From NCBI GenBank assembly GCA_900541855.1, contig UQLD01000002.1, positions 60,526 through 124,525 of the forward strand: DNA of 64,000 nucleotides. The letters are read 5' to 3'. Below the pieces are notes generated by a model, which saw only the letters and a list, made by a program, of their open reading frames with translations, was not told the origin of the DNA and ran no database searches. Below, piece after piece: positions 47,992 to 57,192 of the stretch. Both the position numbers and the translations under genes were made by a program. Source of the stretch: an uncultured Collinsella sp. Lineage in GTDB: Bacteria > Actinomycetota > Coriobacteriia > Coriobacteriales > Coriobacteriaceae. Positions within the stretch are counted from its first letter, which is position 1. Each line of letters opens with the position of its first letter.

Positions 47992-48843
47992 TCATCTTTC
48001 CTGTTTCTCGATGTAGTTTTGCTTTATGACATGCGTCGCCCGTTCGTAGTCGCTGGCAACGTAAGCAGCGTACAGGGCATCGACAACCATAAGCTGGGCC
48101 ATACGCGAAGCCATGGCACCGCTGCGGACCAAGGGTTCACTCGCAGCAACGCCGAGCACGGCATCGGCCATGGTGGCAAGCTTGGATGATCCATCTACTT
48201 TGGTAACGGCCACGACGGGACAGTTGTGACGTTGAGCCTCGGCGGTGCAGTCCAGCACCTCTTGCGTCAAGCCCGAGTAGCTAAAGGCGATTGCCATATC
48301 GCCCTCATGCATGTTCTTGGCACATAAGAGCTGATCATGCCAGTCGTCGTACAGATGGCACTCTTTGTCGACACGCATGAGCTTTTGCGCCAGGTCGTGC
48401 GCGACCAAACGAGAAGCACCAATACCGAACAGATTGACCGCGCGTGCCCGCTTAAGACGGGCCGCGCATCGCTCCAAGACGGTGTAATCGAGCGTTCGCG
48501 CCGTCGCCTCGATCGTGCGCACGTTGCTTTTCATCACCTTCCCCACGATACGTTCGACGCTGTCATCCATGGAGATGTCCTCGAGGGCAACGTCTTTCTT
48601 GTCACCTAAGAGCGCCAGCTCGGCAATCAGTTCGCGTTGGAACTCCTTGTAGCCCGCAAAACCCAAACGCTTGCAAAAGCGCAAAATGCTCGAGGGCGAG
48701 GAAAACGTGACATCGGCAAGACCGCGGACGGACAGCCCGACCACCTCGTGCGGATGAGCGCTTACATATGCGATGACATTGCGTTCCGCCGGGCTCGCGC
48801 TGAGCTCACGCTCGCGAAGCCGCAAAAGCAATCCATTTGCCAT
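47992..48843 (-). CDS. murR: MurR/RpiR family regulator
   Basis: The 283-residue protein has an N-terminal RpiR helix-turn-helix (SVRGLADVTFSSPSSILRFCKRLGF) and a C-terminal sugar-isomerase (SIS) domain (NLFGIGASRLVAHDL, AIAFSYSGLTQEVL). It would sense a sugar phosphate, most likely MurNAc-6-phosphate given the murQ gene 10 bp downstream. The ATG at 48843 follows GGAGG; an upstream GTG is too near that site. The 204-bp region ahead has no recognisable gene. Confidence 0.85.
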   Translation of the reverse strand: MANGLLLRLRERELSASPAERNVIAYVSAHPHEVVGLSVRGLADVTFSSPSSILRFCKRLGFAGYKEFQRELIAELALLGDKKDVALEDISMDDSVERIVGKVMKSNVRTIEATARTLDYTVLERCAARLKRARAVNLFGIGASRLVAHDLAQKLMRVDKECHLYDDWHDQLLCAKNMHEGDMAIAFSYSGLTQEVLDCTAEAQRHNCPVVAVTKVDGSSKLATMADAVLGVAASEPLVRSGAMASRMAQLMVVDALYAAYVASDYERATHVIKQNYIEKQER

Positions 48844-49047
48844 CTCAAACACCTCCGTTGAGAAGAATTAAAGACCAACGAACGATTCGTACCGGATACA
48901 AACAGCTTTTGCGGTACATTGTGCCGCATCGTGGCGCACAAAGGGCGAGCGTTCTACCGCTCGCCCCTCAAATCCGACCGCTCGGAAATACACGCGACAC
49001 AAAATAATTCAACAAGGTCGCATTATCAGAAACGAGTTTGTTACCGG

Positions 49048-49629
49048 CTAGAGCCTCGCATGGGCGCCGATCGGCCGAGTCGCATGGCGCACCAACGCCG
49101 CCGCCAGCAATACCAACAGCATGGCGGTGACATAGCCCGCAGCATCGAATCCTAAATCGATAACGTCGAAATGCCTGCCGGGAACAAAGATCTTATGTAC
49201 CTGATCGCCAACGGAGCAGGCGGCGCAAAAGAGCAATACGGGCACGCAACGGGAGCATACGCTCCACGGACGCCTGGAAAAGCAAACCACGACCACCGAG
49301 GCGAACAATCCGACGAAGAAAAACTCTACGGTATGGGCAACGCGACGGACGTTCGTGCCCACCCACATGCGAATGGAAGCAAGTCGGCCAGACCGGACAT
49401 TCGAGGCAGCCGAATCGGTGCCCCCGGTCATTCCGTTCTCCGCCTGGGCTTCACCCGTGGCATCGGCAGCCTGAACGCCCGTAGCCTGACCCTCCACCAC
49501 ACGCGCGGTGGACTCGCTCAGCAACGACGTCTGCACCGCGTTTTGCTCCGTCAGCACCCAGATGCCCGCCAGCGTTGCAGCGAACAGAACGATCGCGGTC
49601 CATCCGATTATTTGTTTTACGCGAGCCAA
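49048..49629 (-). CDS. VanZ-like membrane protein
   Basis: The 193-residue protein begins with a hydrophobic segment, then has a Glu/Ala/Thr-rich extracytoplasmic linker (about 35-75), and a VanZ-like part with RRVAHTVEFFFVGLFAS, DQVHKIFVPGRHFDVIDLGFDAAGY and two more membrane segments. VanZ-type proteins have been linked to teicoplanin resistance, but most homologues have no known role. The TTG start at 49629 follows AAAGGAGG at seven bases. It stands alone. Confidence 0.72.
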   Translation of the reverse strand: MARVKQIIGWTAIVLFAATLAGIWVLTEQNAVQTSLLSESTARVVEGQATGVQAADATGEAQAENGMTGGTDSAASNVRSGRLASIRMWVGTNVRRVAHTVEFFFVGLFASVVVVCFSRRPWSVCSRCVPVLLFCAACSVGDQVHKIFVPGRHFDVIDLGFDAAGYVTAMLLVLLAAALVRHATRPIGAHARL

Positions 49630-49733
49630 GGGCCAACCTCCTTTTTTGAATATCAGCGAGTGTAGCCACAAATGGCATCGTCACCGTATCAAAATTTGAA
49701 TCGCAACAGGAAGCGACAAAGCGACGCAAACCC

Positions 49734-50339
49734 CTACCCCGCCTCGCGCATCCAGCGATCGAACGTCCCCACGCACACGCCCAGGCATTTTGCTGCCTGG
49801 CTGCGGGTAATATCGCCTGCCTCATAGCTATCGCGCACCAGCTCAAACTGAGGAGGGCACGGCTTGCGAGGTCGACCGAAACGGACCCCTCGCGCTCGCG
49901 CCGCTGCAATCCCCTCCGCCTGGCGCCGATGGATATTCTCGCGCTCCACCTGCGCCACGTAGCTCAGCAGTTGCAGCACAATATCGGCAATCAGGGTGTT
50001 GGTCACATCCGGCGCGCCGCTGGCCCTGACGCGCGTGTCAAGCAATGGCATGTCCAACACCACAATGGCAACCCCGAGCTCCTTGGTAATGCGTCGCCAT
50101 TCCTCAAGAATCTCGGAGTAATTACGGCCAAGTCGGTCGATAGAAAGCACCACCAGTACGTCCCCGTCTCCCAGGACGTGCAGCAGCTCGCGATAACGCG
50201 GTCGATCGAAGTCCTTGCCGCTCGCATGGTCGGCATAAATATTCGCCGAGCCCACGCCATAGGCGCCCAGCGCATCCAGCTGCCGATTAAGGTTCTGATC
50301 GCGCGAACTCACCCGCGCATAACCGTACACCGTCGCCAT
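49734..50339 (-). CDS. Serine recombinase (resolvase/invertase family)
   Basis: The 201-residue protein has the catalytic serine within YGYARVSSRDQN, the conserved LSIDRLGRNYSE motif, and the E-helix-like VERENIHRRQAEGIAAARARG. A C-terminal helix-turn-helix follows (ITRSQAAKCLGVCVGTFDRWM). Length and domain order match Tn3-type resolvases and DNA invertases. No transposase, inverted repeat or other mobile-element gene lies next to it, so it is an orphan. The ATG at 50339 has a GGGG-rich site upstream. Confidence 0.87.
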   Translation of the reverse strand: MATVYGYARVSSRDQNLNRQLDALGAYGVGSANIYADHASGKDFDRPRYRELLHVLGDGDVLVVLSIDRLGRNYSEILEEWRRITKELGVAIVVLDMPLLDTRVRASGAPDVTNTLIADIVLQLLSYVAQVERENIHRRQAEGIAAARARGVRFGRPRKPCPPQFELVRDSYEAGDITRSQAAKCLGVCVGTFDRWMREAG

Positions 50340-50356
50340 CTCATCCCCGCTTTCTT

Positions 50357-50399
50357 GTAAACCTGCCAAAAGGGACAGGTTTATTTTGGTAGGTTTTAC
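50357..50399. repeat. CCTGCCA-type palindrome, copy 1
   Basis: AAACCTGCCAAAA and TTTTGGTAGGTTT flank AGGGACAGGTTTA. A close copy is at 62542-62578. It lies just upstream of the recombinase gene. Confidence 0.65.
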
Positions 50400-50462
50400 C
50401 TCTCAAATAGCAGGTAAGCGGGCGGCCGAGCAGACGACAAGGTAGCCACGATTCAAATGCGA

Positions 50463-50486
50463 AGGGCGGTCCCGAAAGACCGCCCT
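50463..50486 (-). terminator. Possible RNase R terminator
   Basis: A 9-bp perfect stem with 6-nt loop (50463-50471 with 50478-50486) lies 30 bp past the rnr stop. The T-tract is poor. Confidence 0.55.
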
Positions 50487-50515
50487 CCGCTCTCTCGCCA
50501 CGAGTCGGGATTTAG

Positions 50516-52651
50516 CTAATGGATAAGCTTAAAGTCCAAGTGTCCACGCGTGGTATTGACGCGCGAGACCTCGATAATCACGCGCTGGCCCAGTTCATAG
50601 CGAGTCCCCGTGTCGGCGCCCGTCAGCGTAAGCGCGTCCTCGTCGAACTCGAGCCACTCGTTGCCCAGGCTCTTAATTGAAACCAGGCCCTCGACCTGTG
50701 TTAGGTCCAAGCGCACAAAGAGGCCCATGCTGCTAACCCACGAGACGGTTCCGGCATAGCGCTCACCCAGACGGTCCTCATAGTACTGGGCAATCTTGAT
50801 CTTTTGCGTCGCATGGCTGGCGGCATCTGCCGCGCGCTCGGCATCGCTACATGCGCGGCAGATCTGCGGCAGAATGCGCGGCAGCGACTCGCGCCCCTTG
50901 CCGATCAGCCGCGGCGTACGGACCAAGGCGTCCTTGCCGCCGAGCTGCTCATAGGCCAACTGCAGTTTGAGCACGCGGTGCACCACCAGATCGGGGTAGC
51001 GACGGATGGGACTCGTAAAGTGACAGTAGCACGGCGCGGCGAGCGCAAAGTGGCCCTCGTTGCGCGGCTTGTACAGCGCGCGCTGCATGCTGCGCAGAAG
51101 CAGCGTGTTGACGAGCGGTGCGTTGGCCGTACCGGCGGCAGCATCGACTGCAGCCTGCAGCTCATCGGGGCTCCCCAGGGCAATACCGGCAGCACGGCGA
51201 TCGTCGATGATGCCTAGCTGCGCCAGCGCAACGGCGGCACCGTGCAGGCTATCGGGGCTCGGATCCTCATGCACGCGATAGCAGGCCTCGATATCACGGT
51301 CTGCCAGCCACTCTGCAACGCACTCGTTGGCGAGCAGCATGGCTTCCTCGATAAGCGACGTGGCACACGAACGCTCACGCGCCACAATCTGCACGGGCAC
51401 TCCGTCCTCATCCAATAGAGCACGAATCTCGGCCGTGTCAAAATCGACCGAGCCGCGGGCGCGACGGATACGACGGCGAAGTTCGGCGAGTTCGTTAGCG
51501 GCGACAAGGAAATCGCAGAGGTCGACGTTGTAGCCGCGGGCGACCTCCTCGCACGCAAGACCGCGCTCAAGCGCTTCCTCGCGCGAGGTCTCGGCAGCCG
51601 CAACATCCTCGGCCGCACCCTCCAGCACCGAATACTCAACCGCGCCGGCACGCACCAGCAGCGCCTCGGCGCCGTCATAGTCCATACGCACACGCGAGCG
51701 AATCACGCTGGGGTACGGATCGTAATGCCGCACGCGACCCTGTGCATCGAGCTCAATGTCAACGGTAAACGCAAGACGGTCCTCGTCAGGGCGAAGCGAG
51801 CACAGGTCACAGGACAGGCGTTCGGGCAGCATGGGAAGCACGCGATCGGCCAGATACACCGATGTCGTACGATGGCGAGCCTCAAGATCGATATGCCCGT
51901 CCCAAGCCACATAGTGTGAAACGTCGGCGATATGCACACCCAGCTTGTAGCCACCCTCGGGCGTGCGCTCCAGCGAAATGGCGTCGTCAAAGTCGCGCGC
52001 GTCGACTGGGTCGATCGTGATGACAAAGCGGTCGCGCAGATCGCGGCGGAGCGGGTCCTTAAGCGCCGCGGACACATCGAGCGAAAGCCCCTCGGCCTCG
52101 TCCAGCGCGGCCTCGGGATAGCTATCGGTATAGCCGTAACGCGCCATCACATATTGAACGCCCAAATCGGGCGCGTCATCTCCGCCAATGCGGCGCTCGA
52201 TCGTCACGGTACCCGATTCCAGGCGCGTCGGGTAGGTCAAAATGCGCGCGACAACAGCATCACCCGGGTGGACACCCAGACGATCCGCCGAGGTATCCTC
52301 GGGCAGAATGAAGAAGTCGGCCTTCAGACGCGAATCGAGCGGCTCGATCACACCGAGCGGACCGGCGGTCTGGTACGTGCCCACCACGCTTATGGCTGCA
52401 CGCTCAACCACGCTTTCGATCACGGCGCGCCGCTCACCGTGCGGGCTGTTCTTAATGCTCACGGCAACGGTATCGCCATCCATGATCTCGCGCTTACCGC
52501 GGCCCATGACCTTGTAGTCGCCGTTTTCGGTTACAACGTAGGCGCTATGCTCATGGAGCTGCACGCGCCCGGTCAGGCTCGGACGGCGTTCGCTGCGCAC
52601 CGGCCCGCGCTGATTGCGAGCTCCACGCTTATGCTTGTTATTGCGCCCCAT
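50516..52651 (-). CDS. rnr: Ribonuclease R
   Basis: The 711-residue 3'-5' exoribonuclease has cold-shock-like domains in its first 200 residues, a large RNB catalytic domain with the metal-binding signature DPVDARDFDDAI near residue 210, and a C-terminal S1 domain (VSWVSSMGLFVRLDLTQVEGL). It lacks the long basic tail of E. coli RNase R. The ATG at 52651 follows GGAGG. It is separated from ftsX by a strong terminator. In many bacteria it works with SmpB in rescue, but smpB is not adjacent here. Confidence 0.92.
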   Translation of the reverse strand: MGRNNKHKRGARNQRGPVRSERRPSLTGRVQLHEHSAYVVTENGDYKVMGRGKREIMDGDTVAVSIKNSPHGERRAVIESVVERAAISVVGTYQTAGPLGVIEPLDSRLKADFFILPEDTSADRLGVHPGDAVVARILTYPTRLESGTVTIERRIGGDDAPDLGVQYVMARYGYTDSYPEAALDEAEGLSLDVSAALKDPLRRDLRDRFVITIDPVDARDFDDAISLERTPEGGYKLGVHIADVSHYVAWDGHIDLEARHRTTSVYLADRVLPMLPERLSCDLCSLRPDEDRLAFTVDIELDAQGRVRHYDPYPSVIRSRVRMDYDGAEALLVRAGAVEYSVLEGAAEDVAAAETSREEALERGLACEEVARGYNVDLCDFLVAANELAELRRRIRRARGSVDFDTAEIRALLDEDGVPVQIVARERSCATSLIEEAMLLANECVAEWLADRDIEACYRVHEDPSPDSLHGAAVALAQLGIIDDRRAAGIALGSPDELQAAVDAAAGTANAPLVNTLLLRSMQRALYKPRNEGHFALAAPCYCHFTSPIRRYPDLVVHRVLKLQLAYEQLGGKDALVRTPRLIGKGRESLPRILPQICRACSDAERAADAASHATQKIKIAQYYEDRLGERYAGTVSWVSSMGLFVRLDLTQVEGLVSIKSLGNEWLEFDEDALTLTGADTGTRYELGQRVIIEVSRVNTTRGHLDFKLIH

Positions 52652-52728
52652 GGCGCCTCCTAACTATCGATTGCGAACTCCAAAGAGTCTACCCAAATGA
52701 TTCGCTTTCCTGCCGTCCCCTAGGGATC

Positions 52729-52762
52729 AAAAAACGGGCCGCCCCATAAGAGACGACCCGTT
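52729..52762 (-). terminator. ftsEX operon terminator
   Basis: A GC-rich stem with AACGGG/CCCGTT ends is followed on the minus strand by TTTTTTG, 25 bp past the ftsX stop. Confidence 0.8.
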
Positions 52763-52786
52763 GGAAGGGATGAATTCCAAGCATGC

Positions 52787-53707
52787 CTACACGCGCAGGT
52801 AGCGGCGCATGGCGATGGCAGAACCAAAGAGACCGATAATCACACCGACCAGAATCAGCGCAGCATAGGTCACCAGGTAGTACTGCATCGGCAGGGCAAA
52901 CGACATCCAGCCGATGCTCTCCTGCAGACGCGGAATCATCAGATTGCGCAGCAGCTCCAGAACGCCGATGGAAAGCAGCGAGCCCAAAATGGCCTGCAGC
53001 ACGCCCTCGGTGATAAACGGGCCACGAATGAAGCCGTTGCTGGCGCCGACCAGACGCATAATCGCAATCTCACGACGACGCGCCGTGATGGACAGGCGAA
53101 TCGTGTTGTTGATGAAGATGAATGCGATAAAGGTCAGAAGACCAACGAGCACCACGGCGGCGATGCGGATGTAGTTGGTCACCTGGAACAGGCGGCTCAC
53201 TTCCTCCTGGCCGTACAGCACGCTCGCGTTGACGTCGCCGTCATCCGCGATCTTCTGGAAATCGGCATCCTTCTTGAGCTTCTTTGCCGTGCTCTCGACC
53301 TTGGACGGATCGTCCATCTCAATAGCGAAGGAAGCCGGCAGCGGGTTCTGGCCATCGAGCGCGCTCATGGTGGCGTCGGCGTTGCCCGACATCTTGCTCG
53401 TATACTCGGCCAGCGCGTCGTCCTTGTCCTTATAGGTCACGGACTTGACGTTATTCCACGTCTTAAGCTCGGCCTCAAAAGCCTGAACATCGGCCTGATC
53501 GGCGTCATCACTAATGAACGCGTTGATGACAACCTGATCCTCGACGGTGCCGATCACGGAGTTCAGCATCGCAGAGCCCATGATGAACAGGCCGATGATA
53601 AACAGCGAAAGGAAGATCGTGATGACGGCGCCGAGCGAGGTAGTCCAGTTACGGAAGAAGTGGCTGATTGCCTCTTTGAAGGAGTAGCCCACGTTAGTTG
53701 GTGCCAT
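52787..53707 (-). CDS. ftsX: Cell division permease-like protein FtsX
   Basis: The 306-residue protein has four membrane segments in the FtsX arrangement. A cytoplasmic start (VGYSFKEAISHFFRNW) precedes the first segment, a large extracytoplasmic loop (about 60-175) follows, and three further segments form the FtsX-core with NTIRLSITARRREIAIMRLVGAS. It controls peptidoglycan hydrolases at the division site with FtsE. The ATG at 53707 overlaps ftsE by 14 bp; GGGAGG is 11 bases upstream. Confidence 0.9.
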   Translation of the reverse strand: MAPTNVGYSFKEAISHFFRNWTTSLGAVITIFLSLFIIGLFIMGSAMLNSVIGTVEDQVVINAFISDDADQADVQAFEAELKTWNNVKSVTYKDKDDALAEYTSKMSGNADATMSALDGQNPLPASFAIEMDDPSKVESTAKKLKKDADFQKIADDGDVNASVLYGQEEVSRLFQVTNYIRIAAVVLVGLLTFIAFIFINNTIRLSITARRREIAIMRLVGASNGFIRGPFITEGVLQAILGSLLSIGVLELLRNLMIPRLQESIGWMSFALPMQYYLVTYAALILVGVIIGLFGSAIAMRRYLRV

Positions 53708-54914
53708 AGTTGCCGTAACCTCCCCTCTCCTGGTCGCGGATAACGTGGCCGCCCTCAAGGGCGATCACGCGACGGTGCATGCTATCGACCATCTCGCGGT
53801 CGTGCGTGGCGACGATCACGGTGGTGCCGGTGCGGTTAATACGCTCGAGCAGCTTCATGATGCCCAGCGAGATCGCCGGGTCGAGGTTGCCCGTCGGCTC
53901 GTCGCAGATCAGCAGCGGCGGACGGTTGACCATAGCGCGGGCGACGGCAACGCGCTGCTGCTCGCCACCGGAAAGCTGGTCGGGCAGCGAGTCCATCTGA
54001 TCGGCCAGGCCGACCAGACGCAGCACCTCGGGCACCTGGCTGCGAATGACGCCCTTGGGCTTGCCGATGCACTGCAGGGCAAACGCCACGTTTTCGTAGG
54101 CGGTCTTTTGCGGCAGAAGCTTAAAGTCCTGGAACACGGCGCCAATCTGGCGGCGCAGGAACGGAACCTTGCGGTTCTTGATCTTCATGAGGTCCTGACC
54201 GGCAACCAGGATGCGGCCGCTCGTCGGCTTGACGTCACGGTTGAGCGTCGACAGCAGCGTGGTCTTACCCGAGCCGGAGTGACCGACCAGGAAGACGAAC
54301 TCGCCCGGATAGATCTCGATGTTGATGTCGTCGAGTGCAGGCTTGTTGGGCTGTGCCGGATAGATCTTGGTGACATGCTCCATAAGGATGACGGGCTCGA
54401 CACCGGCCTGTTTGGCCATCTTCTTGCGGCTGGCCTGCGGATCGATGGGCGCAAACACCGACGTAAAATCGGGGTTGTTGAGCGCGTTATCGAGGCTTGC
54501 GACCTCGGCTGCCTGATCGCTCTCGACCACCGGGGCAGCAGGCTGCGTGGGGTCGGGAATAGCGGCAAAGAGACCGGACTGCGCAGGCTGAGGAGCCGGC
54601 GTCGCAGGGGCCAAGGGGTCGGGAATGCCGGCCATGGTAGGCTGCGGCGTGGCGGCACCAGCCTGAGACTGCTCCACGCGAGCGGTCACGGCCTGAACGG
54701 GCTCAAAACCCGCCGTGCCGGAAAGCGCGACATCGCTGGTTGGATTGTAGGCAAAGGGATCGGATGCCGGCTGTGCCTGATCTGCCGGCTGAGCGGGGGC
54801 CTGAGCAACAGGCTGGCCCTCTGAATCCGGAGTGGCGAAACGACTGCCCTGGACGCCTGCCTGCGTCTTGGGGGCATCATCGCCCGCACCGGAGGTACGG
54901 AAGTGGTTACCCAC
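53694..54914 (-). CDS. ftsE: Cell division ATP-binding protein FtsE with N-terminal extension
   Basis: The core from about residue 173 is a normal FtsE: Walker A GHSGSGKTT (211-219), Q-loop IGAVFQDFKLLP, signature LSGGEQQRVAVARA, Walker B LLICDEPTGNLD, and H-loop VATHDREMVD. Ahead lie about 170 residues rich in Pro, Ala and Gln and likely disordered, which standard FtsE (about 230 residues) lacks. The GTG at 54914 follows AAGGAG, while the internal ATG near residue 166 has no clear ribosome site, so the long form is favoured. It pairs with ftsX. Confidence 0.88.
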   Translation of the reverse strand: MGNHFRTSGAGDDAPKTQAGVQGSRFATPDSEGQPVAQAPAQPADQAQPASDPFAYNPTSDVALSGTAGFEPVQAVTARVEQSQAGAATPQPTMAGIPDPLAPATPAPQPAQSGLFAAIPDPTQPAAPVVESDQAAEVASLDNALNNPDFTSVFAPIDPQASRKKMAKQAGVEPVILMEHVTKIYPAQPNKPALDDINIEIYPGEFVFLVGHSGSGKTTLLSTLNRDVKPTSGRILVAGQDLMKIKNRKVPFLRRQIGAVFQDFKLLPQKTAYENVAFALQCIGKPKGVIRSQVPEVLRLVGLADQMDSLPDQLSGGEQQRVAVARAMVNRPPLLICDEPTGNLDPAISLGIMKLLERINRTGTTVIVATHDREMVDSMHRRVIALEGGHVIRDQERGGYGNYGTN

Positions 54915-55018
54915 TGGTGCTCCTTATCGTCGTGCGTTTAAACTACATGAGCGCTTTGTATTTTAGCAGTATTAGCTTTGCTGCACATAAGAAGCATGGC
55001 GTGCTTAGGGATCCCGTC

Positions 55019-55141
55019 GGCCGGGCACAGGGCTACTCTCCAAATCGTCCTCGGACATGTCGGAGCCCCCGCTGCGCGCTTCGCGCTGCGGGGGCTCCTC
55101 CGTCCTGCGGAAAGATTTGGAGAGTAGCCCTGTGTCCGGCC
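55019..55141. repeat. 123-bp imperfect palindrome
   Basis: Outer arms of 28 nt (55019-55046 and 55114-55141) match at 27 positions. The centre has a second inverted pair, GGAGCCCCCGC/GCGGGGGCTCC. It lies in the 504-bp gap before ftsE, together with a 67-bp palindrome and a terminator. It could be a miniature mobile element or a structural RNA; no coding sequence is seen. Confidence 0.75.
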
Positions 55142-55270
55142 TGCGGTAACTAAGGGGTCGCCGCGTTTTACTTGGGGTGCTGCATATACAAAGTTGGAAG
55201 GGTCTGAATTGCGCTTTGTCGATATATGCCCTTTTCCCTGATGGGACCGTGCTTGAGGGGCGTCTTCATA

Positions 55271-55337
55271 AGTTGCGGTGAAATAGGGACTGTTTTACCA
55301 GTTAAAAGGTCTAATCAGTCCTTATTTCACCGCAACT
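55271..55337. repeat. 67-bp palindrome, AGTTGCGGTGAAATAG family, copy 3
   Basis: Arms 55271-55292 and 55316-55337 are complementary except at one or two positions. It is the same length as the copies at 29345-29411 and 43476-43542. Confidence 0.85.
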
Positions 55338-55342
55338 GAAAC

Positions 55343-55369
55343 AGGGGCGCTCTCCAAGAGAGCGCCCCT
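55343..55369 (-). terminator. Transketolase operon terminator
   Basis: A perfect 12-bp stem with CAA loop (55343-55354 with 55358-55369) lies 50 bp past the stop codon. The T-tract is weak. Confidence 0.65.
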
Positions 55370-55418
55370 GCCGGGTTTCCATAGTTCTGGCGAAGCAGTC
55401 CTTGAGATCCGCCTTGCC

Positions 55419-56360
55419 TTATGCCAAGAACTCCTTGGTGGTCGCCACGATGTTGGCGGCGTCCAGGCCATACTTGTGCAAGAGCTCGGCACCCGGGCCG
55501 GACTCGCCAAAGGTGTCGTTGACGCCGATCTTCTTGAGGGGCGTCGGGCACTGCTCGCACAGGACGTCGGCAACGGCGCTGCCCAGGCCACCGATTACAG
55601 AATGCTCCTCGACGGTCACGACGTGGCCGGTCTTGGTGGCGCTCTTGACGATCAGGTCGGCATCGATGGGCTTGATGGTGTGCATGTTGATGACCTCGGC
55701 GTCGATGCCCTCGGCAGCGAGCTGCTCGGCGGCCTCGAGAGCCTCGCCGACCATCAGGCCGCAGGCGATGATGGTGACGTCGGCGCCCTCGCGCATGACA
55801 ATGCCCTTACCCAACTCGAAGTTGTAGGTCTCGGGGTCGTTGATAACCGGCGAGGCCAAACGAGCGAAGCGCATGTACACCGGACCGTCGCACTCGTAGG
55901 CGGCGCGCGTTACGGCGCGGGCCTCGACGTCGTCGGCAGGAACGATCACAGTCATGCCGGGGATGACGCGCATGAGGGCAATATCCTCGCAGCACTGGTG
56001 CGTGGCGCCATCCTCGCCCACCGAGATACCGGCATGCGTGGCACCGATCTTAACGTTGAGATGCGGGTAGCCGATGGAGTTACGGACCTGCTCAAAGGCG
56101 CGGCCGGCGGCAAACATGGCAAAGGTGCTCGCGAAGGCAACGCGGCCGGTGGTCGCGATACCGGCGGCGACGCCCATCAGGTTGCTCTCGGCAATGCCCA
56201 CATCGAAGAAACGATCGGGGCAGGCGGCCTTGAACTTGCCGGTCTGCGTGGCGGCGGCCAGGTCGGCGTCGAGGACCACAAAGTCATCGTGCTCGTTGGC
56301 GAGCTCGACGAGGGCCTCGCCGTAGCTTACGCGCGTGGCGATTTTTTTGACGTCTGCCAT
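55419..56360 (-). CDS. Transketolase, C-terminal subunit
   Basis: The 313-residue protein holds the pyrimidine-binding and C-terminal domains of transketolase. Key segments are DADLAAATQTGKF, RFFDVGIAESNLMGVAAGIA (the catalytic Glu), GVSVGEDGATHQ-like ISVGEDGATHQCCEDI, and VVTVEEHSVIGGLGSAVA. It needs the N-terminal subunit encoded just upstream for thiamine diphosphate binding. The ATG at 56360 is one base past the stop of that gene and uses GGAG within it, so translation is coupled. Such split transketolases serve the pentose phosphate pathway in many anaerobes. Confidence 0.9.
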   Translation of the reverse strand: MADVKKIATRVSYGEALVELANEHDDFVVLDADLAAATQTGKFKAACPDRFFDVGIAESNLMGVAAGIATTGRVAFASTFAMFAAGRAFEQVRNSIGYPHLNVKIGATHAGISVGEDGATHQCCEDIALMRVIPGMTVIVPADDVEARAVTRAAYECDGPVYMRFARLASPVINDPETYNFELGKGIVMREGADVTIIACGLMVGEALEAAEQLAAEGIDAEVINMHTIKPIDADLIVKSATKTGHVVTVEEHSVIGGLGSAVADVLCEQCPTPLKKIGVNDTFGESGPGAELLHKYGLDAANIVATTKEFLA

Positions 56361-56361
56361 C

Positions 56362-57192
56362 CTAGAGCTCCTCTCCGGCGGCCGTGAGCTCTGCCATGGC
56401 CTGCTCAAACTGTTCATCGTTGGGGGCCTTGCCGTGCCAACCAACCTGGTTCTCCATAAAGGAAACGCCCTTGCCCTTCATGGTCTCGGCGATGATGGCG
56501 GTCGGCTGACCCTTGGTGGCGCGGGCCTCGGCAAAGGCGGCGCGGATCTGATCGAAATCGTTGCCGTCGGCAAGCTCCACCACGTGGAACTTAAAGGCGC
56601 GGAACTTGTCGGCGAGCGGCATGGGGTCGTTGACCTCCTCGACGGGGCCGTCGATCTGCAGGCCGTTGTGGTCGACGATCACGCAGAGGTTATCGAGCTG
56701 ATGGTTGCCGGCAAACATGGCTGCCTCCCAGACCTGGCCCTCCTCGCTCTCGCCATCACCCAGCAGGGCGTACGTGCGGTAAGTATCGCCCCAGTGCTTG
56801 GCGGCAACCGCCATGCCCACGGCGGCGGAGATGCCCTGGCCGAGCGAGCCGGTGGACATATCGACGCCCGGGGTGTCGTTCATGTTGGGATGACCTTGCA
56901 GGTGGCTGCCGATATGGCGCAGCGTCTCGAGATCCTCCTTGGGGAAGAACCCACGCTCGGCGAGCACGGCGTACAGGCCCGGAGCGCAATGGCCCTTGGA
57001 GAGCACAAAACGGTCGCGGTCGGCCTTGCGGGGATCGGCCGGGTCGACGTTCATTTCCTCAAAGTACAGATAGGTCATGATGTCGGCAGCGCCGAGCGAA
57101 CCGCCCGGATGGCCGGACTTGGCAGCGTGCACGCCGGTGACGATGCCCTTCCTTACCTCGTTGGCAACCTTTTTGAGCTCTTCGTCGCTCAT
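56362..57192 (-). CDS. Transketolase, N-terminal subunit
   Basis: The 276-residue protein is the thiamine-diphosphate-binding half of transketolase: HAAKSGHPGGSLGAADI, SKGHCAPGLYAVLAERGFF, GSLGQGISAAVGMA, and the diphosphate-binding GDGESEEGQVWEAAMFA. With the C-terminal subunit it transfers two-carbon units between ketose and aldose phosphates. The ATG at 57192 follows AAGGAAGG. It is the first gene of the two-gene operon. Confidence 0.9.
   Translation of the reverse strand: MSDEELKKVANEVRKGIVTGVHAAKSGHPGGSLGAADIMTYLYFEEMNVDPADPRKADRDRFVLSKGHCAPGLYAVLAERGFFPKEDLETLRHIGSHLQGHPNMNDTPGVDMSTGSLGQGISAAVGMAVAAKHWGDTYRTYALLGDGESEEGQVWEAAMFAGNHQLDNLCVIVDHNGLQIDGPVEEVNDPMPLADKFRAFKFHVVELADGNDFDQIRAAFAEARATKGQPTAIIAETMKGKGVSFMENQVGWHGKAPNDEQFEQAMAELTAAGEEL

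Noticed and set aside
49734..50400. Insertion sequence around the serine recombinase
   Set aside because: No transposase partner, terminal repeats or target duplication were found.
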